Shown: positions 16,015 through 23,845 of the stretch, in pieces
Layout of the letters: each line of letters begins with the position of its first letter
Numbering within the stretch: the first letter of the stretch is position 1
From: SHLQ01 sp964517125
GTDB taxonomy: Bacteria; Actinomycetota; Acidimicrobiia; Acidimicrobiales; SHLQ01
DNA: 64,000 bases
Direction of reading: 5' to 3'
Assembly (NCBI GenBank): GCA_964517125.1
Contig: CAZFBD010000011.1
Span: 19,311-83,310 of the forward strand
Made by a program: the position numbers and the translations under genes
Notes under the pieces: model-generated
The model's input: the letters and a program-made list of their open reading frames with translations, nothing else
Databases searched by the model: none
Told to the model about the DNA's origin: nothing

Positions 16015-17337
16015 TCAGGAACGGCGCTCCCGGTAGTCGGCGGCGCCGCCGGCTTCGGGCTCAACCTCGAGCAGCAGTCCGTCGACCTCGACCACGCGGG
16101 CCCGGTCTCCGGCAGTCAACGGTGTGGCTCGGTTGGTACGGGCTCGCCAGGGAGCTCCACGAAGAGTGACGACACCCTCGGGGTCGACATCTTCGAGCAC
16201 ATCGCCAACCTCGCCGATCATCCACTCACGCCCAATTGTGGGAGTGGAGAACCGGGTGCGGACCATGGCCGGCATTCCGCCGAGCATGGCGAACAGCACA
16301 CCGATGATTCCCACCAGCAGCGGGAGCCAGCCGATGGAGTGATCGGGGTACAAGAAGATGGAGCCGATGATCAGGCCGAGCGAGCCGACCGTGCTCCAGA
16401 ACTGTTGGATCCCGGACTGGACGTCGATCGCAAAGCCGATGAAGGCGATGACCAGCAGAGCCACCGCCCACCAGCGAGCATTCAAGACGTCGAGACCGTA
16501 GCCACCAGCGAGCAGCGTTCCGGCACCGATGACTCCGGCCACGCCCACACCTGCGGTGAAAAGTTCGAACACCAGCAACCCAAGCCCGATCACAAAGAGC
16601 AGGTAAGCGACCGGCGGTGAAGCGAACGTGTGGAACTGCTGTTGGGTCAGCGGCAGTGTCACGAAGCGGGTGGCGGATTCGGGCACACGGATCGGGGCAT
16701 CGCCATCGACCAATGCACCGTTCGGCAACGTTTCACCCGGCTGGTACACGGTCTGCTGGAATCCATCGAGCTCGAGGAGATGCAGCAGAACGGTTGGGGC
16801 ATCCTGCACTTCGAAGTCGAGCTGGCCGTTCACCGATTCCTGCAACAGCTCGTCGTAGCCAAGCACTTCGCCCGACGCGAGCTCCAGCTCGGATCCTGGT
16901 GAGATCCCGACTCGGCTGGCCGCCAACGCCAATTCGCCGGCACCGCCGAGCGCCCGACCCTTGCCCGATGGGCCAAGCCAAACGCTGATGGGAATGTCGG
17001 ACGATGCGACCTTCTGGACGAGTGCAGCAAGCACGTCGGCATCGACGGCAGCGCCTTCGCTCTCCATCTGTAGAACGATCGACATGGCGCCGAGGCTCTC
17101 GGATTCGTCCAGGCTGCGATCGATGAAATCGACCAACACCGGGTCAAGAAGTCCGTTGACCTCGATGACGTCGACGAAGCCGTTCTCGGCGAGCCGATCG
17201 GAGATCCCCGTATCATCCTGCGCACCGGCCGGAGCTGCGGCCACAATGAGACCACCGGCCAGGCACAGCAGCGCCAGCAAGACGCGGGGGAACCCGAACG
17301 GACCACGACGTGCACGAAGAACAGTTTGCATACCCAT
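16015..17337 (-). CDS. NfeD-like membrane protein with degenerate ClpP-type protease domain
   Basis: 440 residues. A signal peptide of about 40 residues (ALLCLAGGLIVAAAPAGA), then a ClpP/SppA-like domain (residues 45-220), several membrane helices (240-375) and a C-terminal OB-fold NfeD domain (385-430, containing VTLRGAPWRARTN). In the 1510-N-type membrane proteases the nucleophilic serine sits in an ASAG-like turn. Here the equivalent is RALGGAGELALAAS, so the serine seems to be lost and the protein is probably a non-catalytic scaffold. NfeD proteins are often partners of flotillin-like SPFH proteins, but none is seen here. Its start region overlaps the divergently transcribed ATPase gene by 28 nt (17310-17337). 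Confidence 0.82.
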   Translation of the reverse strand: MGMQTVLRARRGPFGFPRVLLALLCLAGGLIVAAAPAGAQDDTGISDRLAENGFVDVIEVNGLLDPVLVDFIDRSLDESESLGAMSIVLQMESEGAAVDADVLAALVQKVASSDIPISVWLGPSGKGRALGGAGELALAASRVGISPGSELELASGEVLGYDELLQESVNGQLDFEVQDAPTVLLHLLELDGFQQTVYQPGETLPNGALVDGDAPIRVPESATRFVTLPLTQQQFHTFASPPVAYLLFVIGLGLLVFELFTAGVGVAGVIGAGTLLAGGYGLDVLNARWWAVALLVIAFIGFAIDVQSGIQQFWSTVGSLGLIIGSIFLYPDHSIGWLPLLVGIIGVLFAMLGGMPAMVRTRFSTPTIGREWMIGEVGDVLEDVDPEGVVTLRGAPWRARTNRATPLTAGDRARVVEVDGLLLEVEPEAGGAADYRERRS

Positions 17338-19214
17338 TTCCGCTCCTCATCATTGCGGGGAAGGGTGGAGTGGGTAAGACCGTACTGACCGCGAAGCTCG
17401 GTCGCGCCTCTGCGGCCGAAGGTCATTCGACACTTCTTGTGGAGCTTGGTGGTCAGCAGCAGCTTCCCATGCACCTCGGCCATGACCCCAACGACCTCCC
17501 AGCGGCCGATGACAACGGGCTCGTGCGCCTCGACGAACACCTGGGTTGGATCTCTCTGTCGCCCGAACGCCTGCTTGCCGCATGGCTGTCGGGCCGCTCC
17601 ATGGGCATGATCGCCGACAAGTTGGAGTCGTCCGGCGCGCTCTCGGTCATTGCCTCCTCGGTGCCGGGAATCAAGGACGTGCTCGTGTTGGGACGGATCC
17701 GGGCGATTCTGGAAGACGACGGCTGGGAACGTGTGATCGTCGACGGCCCCGCAAGTGGTCGGGCCCGCGAGCTGCTCCGGTCGCCCAGACTGCTGGCCGA
17801 CGCTGCAGCCGAGGGTCCGGTGGCATCACAGGGCGAGCGAGCCCACGAGTTGTTGATCGACGCCGAGCGTTCTGCAGTCCTCCTGGTGACGTTGCCCGAA
17901 GAGACGCCCGTGAACGAAACCATCGAGACCGCGTACGACCTTGAAGACGACCCGGGCATTCAGCTCGCCGGCGTGGTCGTGAACCGGGCCTTTCCTGTCG
18001 ATCCGGTGCCCGCCACCCTCAAACGCCACCCCAGCCATGCCCTCCTGGCACGCGGTCACGACGACCTGAAGCGCACGCTTGCGCGTCTCGATGAGGATCT
18101 GCCCATTGCCCGCCGCATCGTGGCCGAGGAGCCAGCTCCACCCCCGCCCGACACGACACCGTTCCAGGACACCGCCACCCCCGAAGCGCTCCACTCGCTG
18201 CTCGAACGCCAGGTGGTCGTCACGGTCGGGACCGGTGGCGTGGGCAAGACGTCGGTCGGCGCTGCGCTCGCCCTGCGTGCGAGCCACTTGGGCCACCGCG
18301 TCGCGCTGGTCACGGTCGACCCCGCTCGCCGCCTCGCTGACGCGCTCGGTCTTGACGATTTGGATGACGACCTCCGGCCCATCGACACCCGCGGTGGCAC
18401 ACAGACGTGGGCGACCATGCTCGACTCACGACGAACGTTCGATCGGGTGATTCGGGCGAACGCCCACAGCGACGAACAGGCCGAAGCCATCCTGGCCTCA
18501 CCGTTGTCGAACCAACTCGCCGACTCGCTGGCAGGCATGACCGAGTACATGGCCGTCGAACGGGTGTGGGAGTTGGTGAACGATCCCGAGGTCGACCTGG
18601 TGATCGTCGACACTCCCCCGTCGTCGGATGCTCTGGCATTCCTCGATGCGCCCGACCTGATCGCCCGGCTGCTCGACAACCGCATCTACCGGCTGCTCGT
18701 TCACGAGGGGAAACGGTCGATCGTGGAGCGGGCGCTCGGCGGTCTGGTGAGTCAGCTCATCTCCATCGTGGGCGGCGCCGTCATTCGGGATGCGCAGGAC
18801 TTCTTCCGCAAGTTCGGCGGCATGGAGGAGGGCTTCCGCGAGCGCAGCTCGGCAATCAAAGAGCTGCTGCGCGGGGACGACGCCGCCTTTGTGGTCGTCG
18901 CCTCGCCGTCGGCCATCTCGTTGCAGAACGCCGCCGATTTCACCGAACAGCTTCGTGCCTCAGGGGTCGAACCCGAGATGATGGTGGCCAACCGGTGCAC
19001 GGCCCACCCCGGCGAGCCCATTGGCAAACCAAAAGCCGACGCCCTGCTCGACGTCTTGCGCCTCCGTCACCAATCGGAGCAGCACGCTCTCGGCGAACAG
19101 GTCCATAAGATCGGACTTCCGGTGCAATCGATCCCCGAATTGGGCGAACCCGTCACCAGTCTGGACGGTGTTGTGGAGCTCGCCGAGCAGCTGGACCCGG
19201 GCTGGAAGCCGTAG
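17310..19214 (+). CDS. Fused tandem ArsA/Get3-like ATPase
   Basis: 634 residues with two ArsA-family P-loop halves in one chain. P-loop 1 is AGKGGVGKT at about residues 16-24; P-loop 2 is GTGGVGKTS near residue 310. Each half has its own switch region (IVDGPASGRARELL in the first, IVDTPPSSDALAFLD in the second). The signature lysine of deviant Walker A ATPases (KGGVGK) is kept in half 1; half 2 has TGGVGK, so the halves are not equivalent. The linker around residues 270-295 is Pro-rich. Mycobacteria carry two separate genes of this kind beside whiB4 (from memory). Start GTG 17310 overlaps the divergent NfeD-like gene. Membrane-protein targeting or redox-linked roles are inferred from family only; no arsenic genes are nearby. 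Confidence 0.9.
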   Translation: MHEEQFAYPFPLLIIAGKGGVGKTVLTAKLGRASAAEGHSTLLVELGGQQQLPMHLGHDPNDLPAADDNGLVRLDEHLGWISLSPERLLAAWLSGRSMGMIADKLESSGALSVIASSVPGIKDVLVLGRIRAILEDDGWERVIVDGPASGRARELLRSPRLLADAAAEGPVASQGERAHELLIDAERSAVLLVTLPEETPVNETIETAYDLEDDPGIQLAGVVVNRAFPVDPVPATLKRHPSHALLARGHDDLKRTLARLDEDLPIARRIVAEEPAPPPPDTTPFQDTATPEALHSLLERQVVVTVGTGGVGKTSVGAALALRASHLGHRVALVTVDPARRLADALGLDDLDDDLRPIDTRGGTQTWATMLDSRRTFDRVIRANAHSDEQAEAILASPLSNQLADSLAGMTEYMAVERVWELVNDPEVDLVIVDTPPSSDALAFLDAPDLIARLLDNRIYRLLVHEGKRSIVERALGGLVSQLISIVGGAVIRDAQDFFRKFGGMEEGFRERSSAIKELLRGDDAAFVVVASPSAISLQNAADFTEQLRASGVEPEMMVANRCTAHPGEPIGKPKADALLDVLRLRHQSEQHALGEQVHKIGLPVQSIPELGEPVTSLDGVVELAEQLDPGWKP

Positions 19215-19228
19215 CGGCTCCCGGAAAA

Positions 19229-19567
19229 TCAGGCGTCGTCAAGCGAGGAAACGGCGTCCTCGAGCGATTCACACACAGGAACGATGCGGTCGAAACCAGT
19301 GGTGTGCAGCAAGCGGTTCAGGCTTGCCGTGGTGCTGACGACGGCGACGTCGCCATCGGATTCGCGGACCTTGCGGATGCCGCCGATGAGCGCACCCAGG
19401 CCGGCCGAGTCCATGAACGGCACTTCGGAGAGATCGATGATGAGGCGGGAGACATCGGTGATGCCAGACAGCGCCTCTCGGAATTCACCGACCGTGTAGG
19501 CGTCGACCTCACCTGCCAGGCGGCAGACACTGAAGCCGTCATTGGGTTCGACGTTGATTTCGAGCAC
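19229..19567 (-). CDS. STAS-domain anti-sigma factor antagonist
   Basis: 112 residues, a single STAS domain: an N-terminal strand pair with CRLAGEVDAYTV, then IIDLSEVPFMDSAGLGALI, where the Ser of DSAGLG is the usual phosphorylation site controlling binding to an anti-sigma kinase. No anti-sigma (RsbW-like) or sigma gene is adjacent, so its partners lie elsewhere. It converges on the tandem ATPase gene, 14 nt from its stop. Confidence 0.93.
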   Translation of the reverse strand: MLEINVEPNDGFSVCRLAGEVDAYTVGEFREALSGITDVSRLIIDLSEVPFMDSAGLGALIGGIRKVRESDGDVAVVSTTASLNRLLHTTGFDRIVPVCESLEDAVSSLDDA

Positions 19568-19699
19568 GGTGTTTCCTCACTTCACCAACCCCAGATCAAT
19601 CGCTGGCGGGTCGGGGTAGGCGATGGTCGTAACAGGTTAGCGGCCGGTTTGTTCCCAAGCACTCAAACCCGAACACCGCAACAGTGCGTTTACTCTTGG

Positions 19700-19705
19700 T
19701 AGTCT
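19700..19705 (+). promoter_or_regulatory. -10-like hexamer TAGTCT
   Basis: Seven nt upstream of the ATG at 19713 with no Shine-Dalgarno sequence; leaderless candidate. The same hexamer precedes dcd at the same distance. Confidence 0.45.
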
Positions 19706-19712
19706 GGGCTCA

Positions 19713-20078
19713 ATGTCAGCCGTCCTGCTTGCCACCGATGCCGATTGGCTTTTCGACGAAGTCACCGCCTCTTTGGGCGGCCCACACGAGATTCATCGTG
19801 TCCGTGAAGGTGCTGCCGTCACCGACGCCATGACCAAGGTCGTCCCCGATCTCGTCATCCTCGATCTGCAGATTGGGAACATGGGTGGGGTCGCCACCTC
19901 GCTGCTGATCAAGCAGGAAAGTCGGGCCGGACGTCTCGCCGACACACCCGTCATGTTGCTCCTGGACCGCGAGGCCGACGAGTTCCTCGCCACCACATCC
20001 GATGCCGACGCCTGGATCACCAAGCCGCTGAACTCGCTGGCACTTCGACGTGCGGCGCAGAATCTGCTCGATTCCTGA
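19713..20078 (+). CDS. Stand-alone response-regulator receiver-like protein
   Basis: 121 residues, one CheY-like domain and no output domain. The acidic pair lies near D9/D11 (ATDADW), the phospho-acceptor is D51 (LVILDLQIGN), and the conserved Lys is in AWITKPLN. The switch Thr/Ser region is replaced by MLLLDREAD. It lies just upstream of tRNA-Pro and is not paired with a kinase gene. It may serve as a phosphorelay intermediate or protein-interaction module; its partner is unknown. Confidence 0.85.
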   Translation: MSAVLLATDADWLFDEVTASLGGPHEIHRVREGAAVTDAMTKVVPDLVILDLQIGNMGGVATSLLIKQESRAGRLADTPVMLLLDREADEFLATTSDADAWITKPLNSLALRRAAQNLLDS

Positions 20079-20129
20079 CATCGAGTTCGGGATCGGCGCC
20101 GGCCACCCGTATACTCAGGTCTCCAACCA

Positions 20130-20206
20130 CGGGTAGTGGCGCAGGTTGGTAGCGCGCCTCGTTCGGGACGAGGAGGTCGTGGGTTCAAATCCCGCCTACC
20201 CGACCA
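20130..20206 (+). tRNA. tRNA-Pro (anticodon CGG)
   Basis: The acceptor stem CGGGTAG (20130-20136) pairs with CTACCCG (20196-20202). The anticodon arm is CCTCG-TTCGGGA-CGAGG, giving anticodon CGG. The T-arm is GTGGGTTCAAATCCCGC. Discriminator A at 20203 is followed by an encoded CCA (20204-20206). A -10-like TATACT lies at 20110-20115. Confidence 0.97.
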
Positions 20207-20249
20207 AATCCATGTCGCTCGACCTCACCGTCAAACGACAGCTGCAAGG

Positions 20250-20281
20250 CCCGAACCGCAACGGTTCGGGTTTCTGCCTTT
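20250..20281 (+). terminator. Rho-independent terminator after tRNA-Pro
   Basis: Perfect 9-bp stem CCCGAACCG / CGGTTCGGG (20250-20258 and 20262-20270) with a CAA loop, followed by TTTCTGCCTTTT. Confidence 0.8.
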
Positions 20282-20292
20282 TGCAAACAAGG

Positions 20293-20397
20293 TGACATCC
20301 GGGGTCGCGTCTCACTTGTCACGCTCAAGGTGATGAACGAGACGCGACCCCAGATGTCATGCTCAGGGTGATGAACGAGACGCGACCCCGGGTGTCA
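20293..20397. repeat. Long palindrome plus direct repeat (GGGGTCGCGTCTC family)
   Basis: The left arm (20293-20313, core GGGGTCGCGTCTC) is complementary to 20339-20359 over 21 bp with one mismatch and forms a hairpin with a 25-nt loop. The right arm and its loop sequence (GCTCA-GGTGATGAAC) recur immediately as a second copy at 20377-20397, giving a 38-bp direct repeat. It fills the gap between the tRNA terminator and the SnoaL-like gene. A REP-like element or strong bidirectional terminator is possible. Confidence 0.85.
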
Positions 20398-20406
20398 CTC
20401 TTTTGG

Positions 20407-20412
20407 TAGAAC
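20407..20412 (+). promoter_or_regulatory. -10-like hexamer TAGAAC
   Basis: Six nt before GTG 20419, directly after the palindromic repeat. Confidence 0.35.
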
Positions 20413-20418
20413 CTCTGG

Positions 20419-20814
20419 GTGGATGCACGCGCCGTTATTGACCGGTACTACGACCTGCTTGCTGCACGCGATCGGGATGGGTTGATTTCGCTCTTCGCTC
20501 CTGACTTTGCCGTGGTGTACCACGCACAGGACGGCGAGTTTCCCTGGAGCGGAACCTTCGACGGAATCGACGGTTTCGATTCCTTCCTTGCGGCGATCGG
20601 AACCAACCTGGACGTCGTGCAGGTGGACCGCACAGCCATCACCGCCGACGACGAGCGGGTCGTTGTGCAATGCGTTGGGCATTGGCGCGTGAAAGCGAAC
20701 GGCGCCGACGTTCGGGGCGGCATGGTCAACGTGTTCACGGTTGCCGACAACCGCATAAGCAAGTACGAGGTCTACGCCGACACGTCGGCGTTCCGCAGGG
20801 GGCTGGACGCTTGA
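20419..20814 (+). CDS. SnoaL-like / NTF2-fold protein
   Basis: 131 residues with an NTF2-like pattern: the N-terminal helix VIDRYYDLLAARDRDGLISLFAPDF, then the FDGIDGFDSFLAAIG helix and beta strands ending in FTVADNRISKYEVYAD. Such proteins are small-molecule binders, isomerases or polyketide cyclases. No catalytic set can be assigned here and there is no operon partner. GTG 20419 follows a -10-like TAGAAC at 6 nt. Confidence 0.8.
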   Translation: MDARAVIDRYYDLLAARDRDGLISLFAPDFAVVYHAQDGEFPWSGTFDGIDGFDSFLAAIGTNLDVVQVDRTAITADDERVVVQCVGHWRVKANGADVRGGMVNVFTVADNRISKYEVYADTSAFRRGLDA

Positions 20815-21065
20815 CGAATCCGGCGGTCGGTTCTCGTCTGTAGCCAGGTCTTCGCACGCATCCACGTCTCCCCATAAAACCTCGTCGCCCGGGAACGCTC
20901 AGAAGAGCCGGTTGCCACGGAACGTCTTGGGACTGAAACAAAGAACGCCTCAACACGGGTTCCTCACCACCCGAATCTATGAAAGAGGCGTGGAACGCGA
21001 AACGGGACGGCCCTTGGATCCGGAAATATCCAAGGCCAGAACTCGCAGAATGGCAGAGATGCATC
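20815..21065. other. Intergenic region with one hairpin
   Basis: Spacer of 251 nt upstream of the histidine kinase. CCTTGGAT (21012-21019) pairs with ATCCAAGG (21028-21035) around an 8-nt loop, 31 nt before the chosen start. I see no match to a c-di-GMP riboswitch or other known RNA. An in-frame ATG at 20979 would extend the kinase through this hairpin but yields an unconvincing protein sequence. Confidence 0.5.
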
Positions 21066-22652
21066 ATGGCGGAGACGGACACCGAGGACGAGAACTCCAG
21101 CGAAGGGCGTCGGCGCATTAGTCCCCTCATAATGCCGGAGGGCGGATGGCGAAGCGATCCAGAGATGATGTCGCGGGCGACGATCGATACGTGGAGTCTC
21201 CCCAGCCTCCCGACCGTTTCACACTTCGACGACGACGAGTTTCAGGAACGCCACCGAACGGTGCTCGCCGGCTATTTGGCCGTCGGCCTCATATCGTCGA
21301 TCCTCACTCTTGGGGCCTATTTCGGCGGCAGGAGCGGGCCGATCTCCCACACGCTGATCGAGTTGAGTCTTCTGTTCGCCCCAGCGTTCCTTCTCCTGTC
21401 TGGCAGACTTTCCAGAATCAGCATGGCGAGCGCGACCGTCACCGGAATCCTGATCGGCTGTGGGCTGTTGATCCACTCAACCGGCGGACTCATTGAATCC
21501 CACTTCATGTTCTTTGTCGCGATTCCACTCATCGCGCTCTACACCGACTACCGACCCTTTCTACTGGCCATTGGCTATGTCGCTGCGGGGCACGGGTTGG
21601 TTGGCGCAATAGATCCCGAGTCGATGTACAACCATCAGGCAGCGATCGACGCGCCCATCGTCTGGGGTCTCATTCACGCCGGCTACGTGCTGGCGTTGAG
21701 CGGAGTCATGCTCATCCACTGGCATCACACCGATCGAAAACGAATCGAATTGAAACAACTCGTGGATGACCTGCGATCCACCCAGGAGCGGCTGCAGCAA
21801 GCGGAGAAGCTCGAAGCGATCGGCTCACTGGCTGCCGGCGTCGCTCACGAGATCAATACCCCCGTGCAGTTCGTCACCGACAATCTCCAGTTTCTCAAGG
21901 AAACAAGCGACGGCCTCACATCATTCAAGGAACAGTGGTCGTCAATGTGCGAGGCAACCCTGGACAACCAGCCGGCGCCGGATCAGTTTGCGAAGGCTGT
22001 CTCTGTGTACGAAACAAGCGACATCGAATTCGGCCTCGAAGAGATGCCGCCGGCAATCGACCAGTGCCTCGAGGGCATGCAACGTGTGGCCGAGATCGTG
22101 CGATCGATGAAGAACTTCTCTCATCCATCCGACGAGATCGTCGGATCCAACCTCAACGAATTGATCCTCAGCACCATCACTGTCTCGAGAGCCGAATGGA
22201 AGTACGTGGCAGACGTCGTCACCGAACTCGACAGCGATCTTGCGCCCGTTCCCGTCCCTCCCGGGAGTTTCAACCAGGCCATTCTCAACATGATCGTGAA
22301 TGCAGCCCATGCGATTGAGGAACGACAGGAGACAGCGCCCGGGCCCGGCACGATAACAATCCGCACGGAGACCGTTGGCACCAATGCTCAGGTTTCGATC
22401 TCGGACAACGGCGGAGGCATACCTGAAGAGATCCGACGTCGCGTGTTCGAACAGTTCTTCACCACGAAGACGATCGGCAAAGGCACAGGTCAGGGCCTCG
22501 CAATCGCACATTCGGTCGTCACCCAACTCGGTGGGAACATCGAACTCTCGAGCGAGGTCGGAGCAGGAACGACCTTCGTGCTCACGATCCCCTTCGAATC
22601 TGAGCTTGCCACCGAGCCAGAAGCCGAAACAGAAATCGCCCACGCGGCATAA
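21066..22652 (+). CDS. Membrane-bound sensor histidine kinase
   Basis: 528 residues from ATG 21066. A hydrophilic N-terminus (~60 residues) is followed by about six membrane helices (70-220) with no large extracytoplasmic domain, then a coiled coil (LVDDLRSTQERLQQAEKLEA). HisKA carries H261 in GVAHEINTPVQF, of the NtrB/ZraS-like type, and HATPase_c has NMIVNAAHAI, SDNGGGIP and GKGTGQGLAIAH. It is followed after 32 nt by two response regulators, which are probable phosphorylation targets. Membrane-intrinsic or small-molecule sensing is inferred from the sensor layout. Start uncertain: the ATG at 20979 is also in frame. Confidence 0.9.
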   Translation: MAETDTEDENSSEGRRRISPLIMPEGGWRSDPEMMSRATIDTWSLPSLPTVSHFDDDEFQERHRTVLAGYLAVGLISSILTLGAYFGGRSGPISHTLIELSLLFAPAFLLLSGRLSRISMASATVTGILIGCGLLIHSTGGLIESHFMFFVAIPLIALYTDYRPFLLAIGYVAAGHGLVGAIDPESMYNHQAAIDAPIVWGLIHAGYVLALSGVMLIHWHHTDRKRIELKQLVDDLRSTQERLQQAEKLEAIGSLAAGVAHEINTPVQFVTDNLQFLKETSDGLTSFKEQWSSMCEATLDNQPAPDQFAKAVSVYETSDIEFGLEEMPPAIDQCLEGMQRVAEIVRSMKNFSHPSDEIVGSNLNELILSTITVSRAEWKYVADVVTELDSDLAPVPVPPGSFNQAILNMIVNAAHAIEERQETAPGPGTITIRTETVGTNAQVSISDNGGGIPEEIRRRVFEQFFTTKTIGKGTGQGLAIAHSVVTQLGGNIELSSEVGAGTTFVLTIPFESELATEPEAETEIAHAA

Positions 22653-22684
22653 CCGCCGCGCAGGTCGTTGAAGGAGGCGCCCTC

Positions 22685-23845
22685 GTGATCACAATTCTTT
22701 TCGTCGACGACGAACCGAGCATCCTGCAGGGCATTCGGCGGACCAGCCGTTCGATGCGGGCCGAATGGTCCATGCATTTTTGTGAGAGCGGTCCGGCAGC
22801 GCTCGCTTTCGTTCGGGAGAACCCCGTCGACGTGATCGTTTCCGATATGCGAATGCCGGGAATGGATGGCGCCGAACTCCTCACTGAGGTGCGGCGCATC
22901 CAACCCGGATGTGCGCGCATCGTTCTCTCGGGTTACGCAGAGGAGCAGGCGGTATTCCGGTCCACGCGGGTCGCCCACCAGTTCCTTTCCAAGCCCTGCA
23001 AACTCGAGGAGCTGGCGGATACGATCCAACGCATCCAGCGGGTCCGAGCGAGGGTTGAGCCCGAGGTGGTCCGGGATCTCGTCGGCAAGATCGATCAATT
23101 GCCAGCCCTCGGCAACGTGTATTCGGAACTCATGATGGAGATCGAGTCCGATTCATCGAGCAGCAATACGCTCAGCGCCATCGTCTCGAAAGATGTTGCT
23201 CTCACAGCGCAGCTCCTACGGCTCGTCAACTCGACCTTCTTCGGCTTGTCACGAGACATCGGCTCTGTTGCTCAGGCGATTGGATTTCTCGGCGTTGACG
23301 TCGTCCGAGCGATCGTTGCCGGACACTCACTCTTCGACAACAGTGCGGATTCGACCATCGACGTCGACGCGGTGGCACATCGGGCACATGTTACGGCAGG
23401 CCTCGCACGCCAAATCGCGAAGCTCAATGACGGTTCCCCGACCGATTGCGCCGAATCGTACCTTGCGGGCATGCTTCATGAAATTGGGGCATTGGCCCTG
23501 GCCGGATCATCCGAAGTTGACACTGAGGTCATCCGTGGTGTTCTCGAAAGCAGGGACGGGACAAACGAACGGCTCGAGTTTGGCGTAGACCGGTTCATCG
23601 TCGGCTCGTACCTGCTTGGACTGTGGGGTTTCTCACCCACGGTCACCGACGCCATTTCCGCTCTCTCCGAAACCAGTCCCGAGGCCACCTCCGTGGTCGG
23701 AGTGGCGCTCTCCAAGAGCCTTGAAATCACCAGCTCTCGAGCTGAACTTCCAACCGAGCTGACGGAAGAGCTGGTGACAGCGCTATTGGACGATCCCGAG
23801 GCCGACGTGGTTTCGGAGCCAAACAATCAAAGTAGGGCAGCATGA
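22685..23845 (+). CDS. Response regulator with HDOD output domain
   Basis: 386 residues. Receiver domain (1-120): FVDDEPS acidic pair, phospho-acceptor in VIVSDMRMPGMDG, Lys in FLSKPCKLEE. The HDOD domain (about 135-340) includes LPALGNVYSELMMEIESD, ALTAQLLRLVNSTFFGL and YLAGMLHEIGALAL. HDOD domains resemble HD hydrolases but usually lack catalysis and act in signalling. The GTG start at 22685 has a strong GGAGG 8 nt upstream (22672-22676), one of the few clear Shine-Dalgarno sites here. The stop overlaps the next gene by ATGA. Confidence 0.93.
   Translation: MITILFVDDEPSILQGIRRTSRSMRAEWSMHFCESGPAALAFVRENPVDVIVSDMRMPGMDGAELLTEVRRIQPGCARIVLSGYAEEQAVFRSTRVAHQFLSKPCKLEELADTIQRIQRVRARVEPEVVRDLVGKIDQLPALGNVYSELMMEIESDSSSSNTLSAIVSKDVALTAQLLRLVNSTFFGLSRDIGSVAQAIGFLGVDVVRAIVAGHSLFDNSADSTIDVDAVAHRAHVTAGLARQIAKLNDGSPTDCAESYLAGMLHEIGALALAGSSEVDTEVIRGVLESRDGTNERLEFGVDRFIVGSYLLGLWGFSPTVTDAISALSETSPEATSVVGVALSKSLEITSSRAELPTELTEELVTALLDDPEADVVSEPNNQSRAA

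Noticed and set aside
20815..21065. c-di-GMP riboswitch upstream of the histidine kinase
   Set aside because: Only an 8-bp hairpin is visible; the conserved aptamer sequence blocks are absent.
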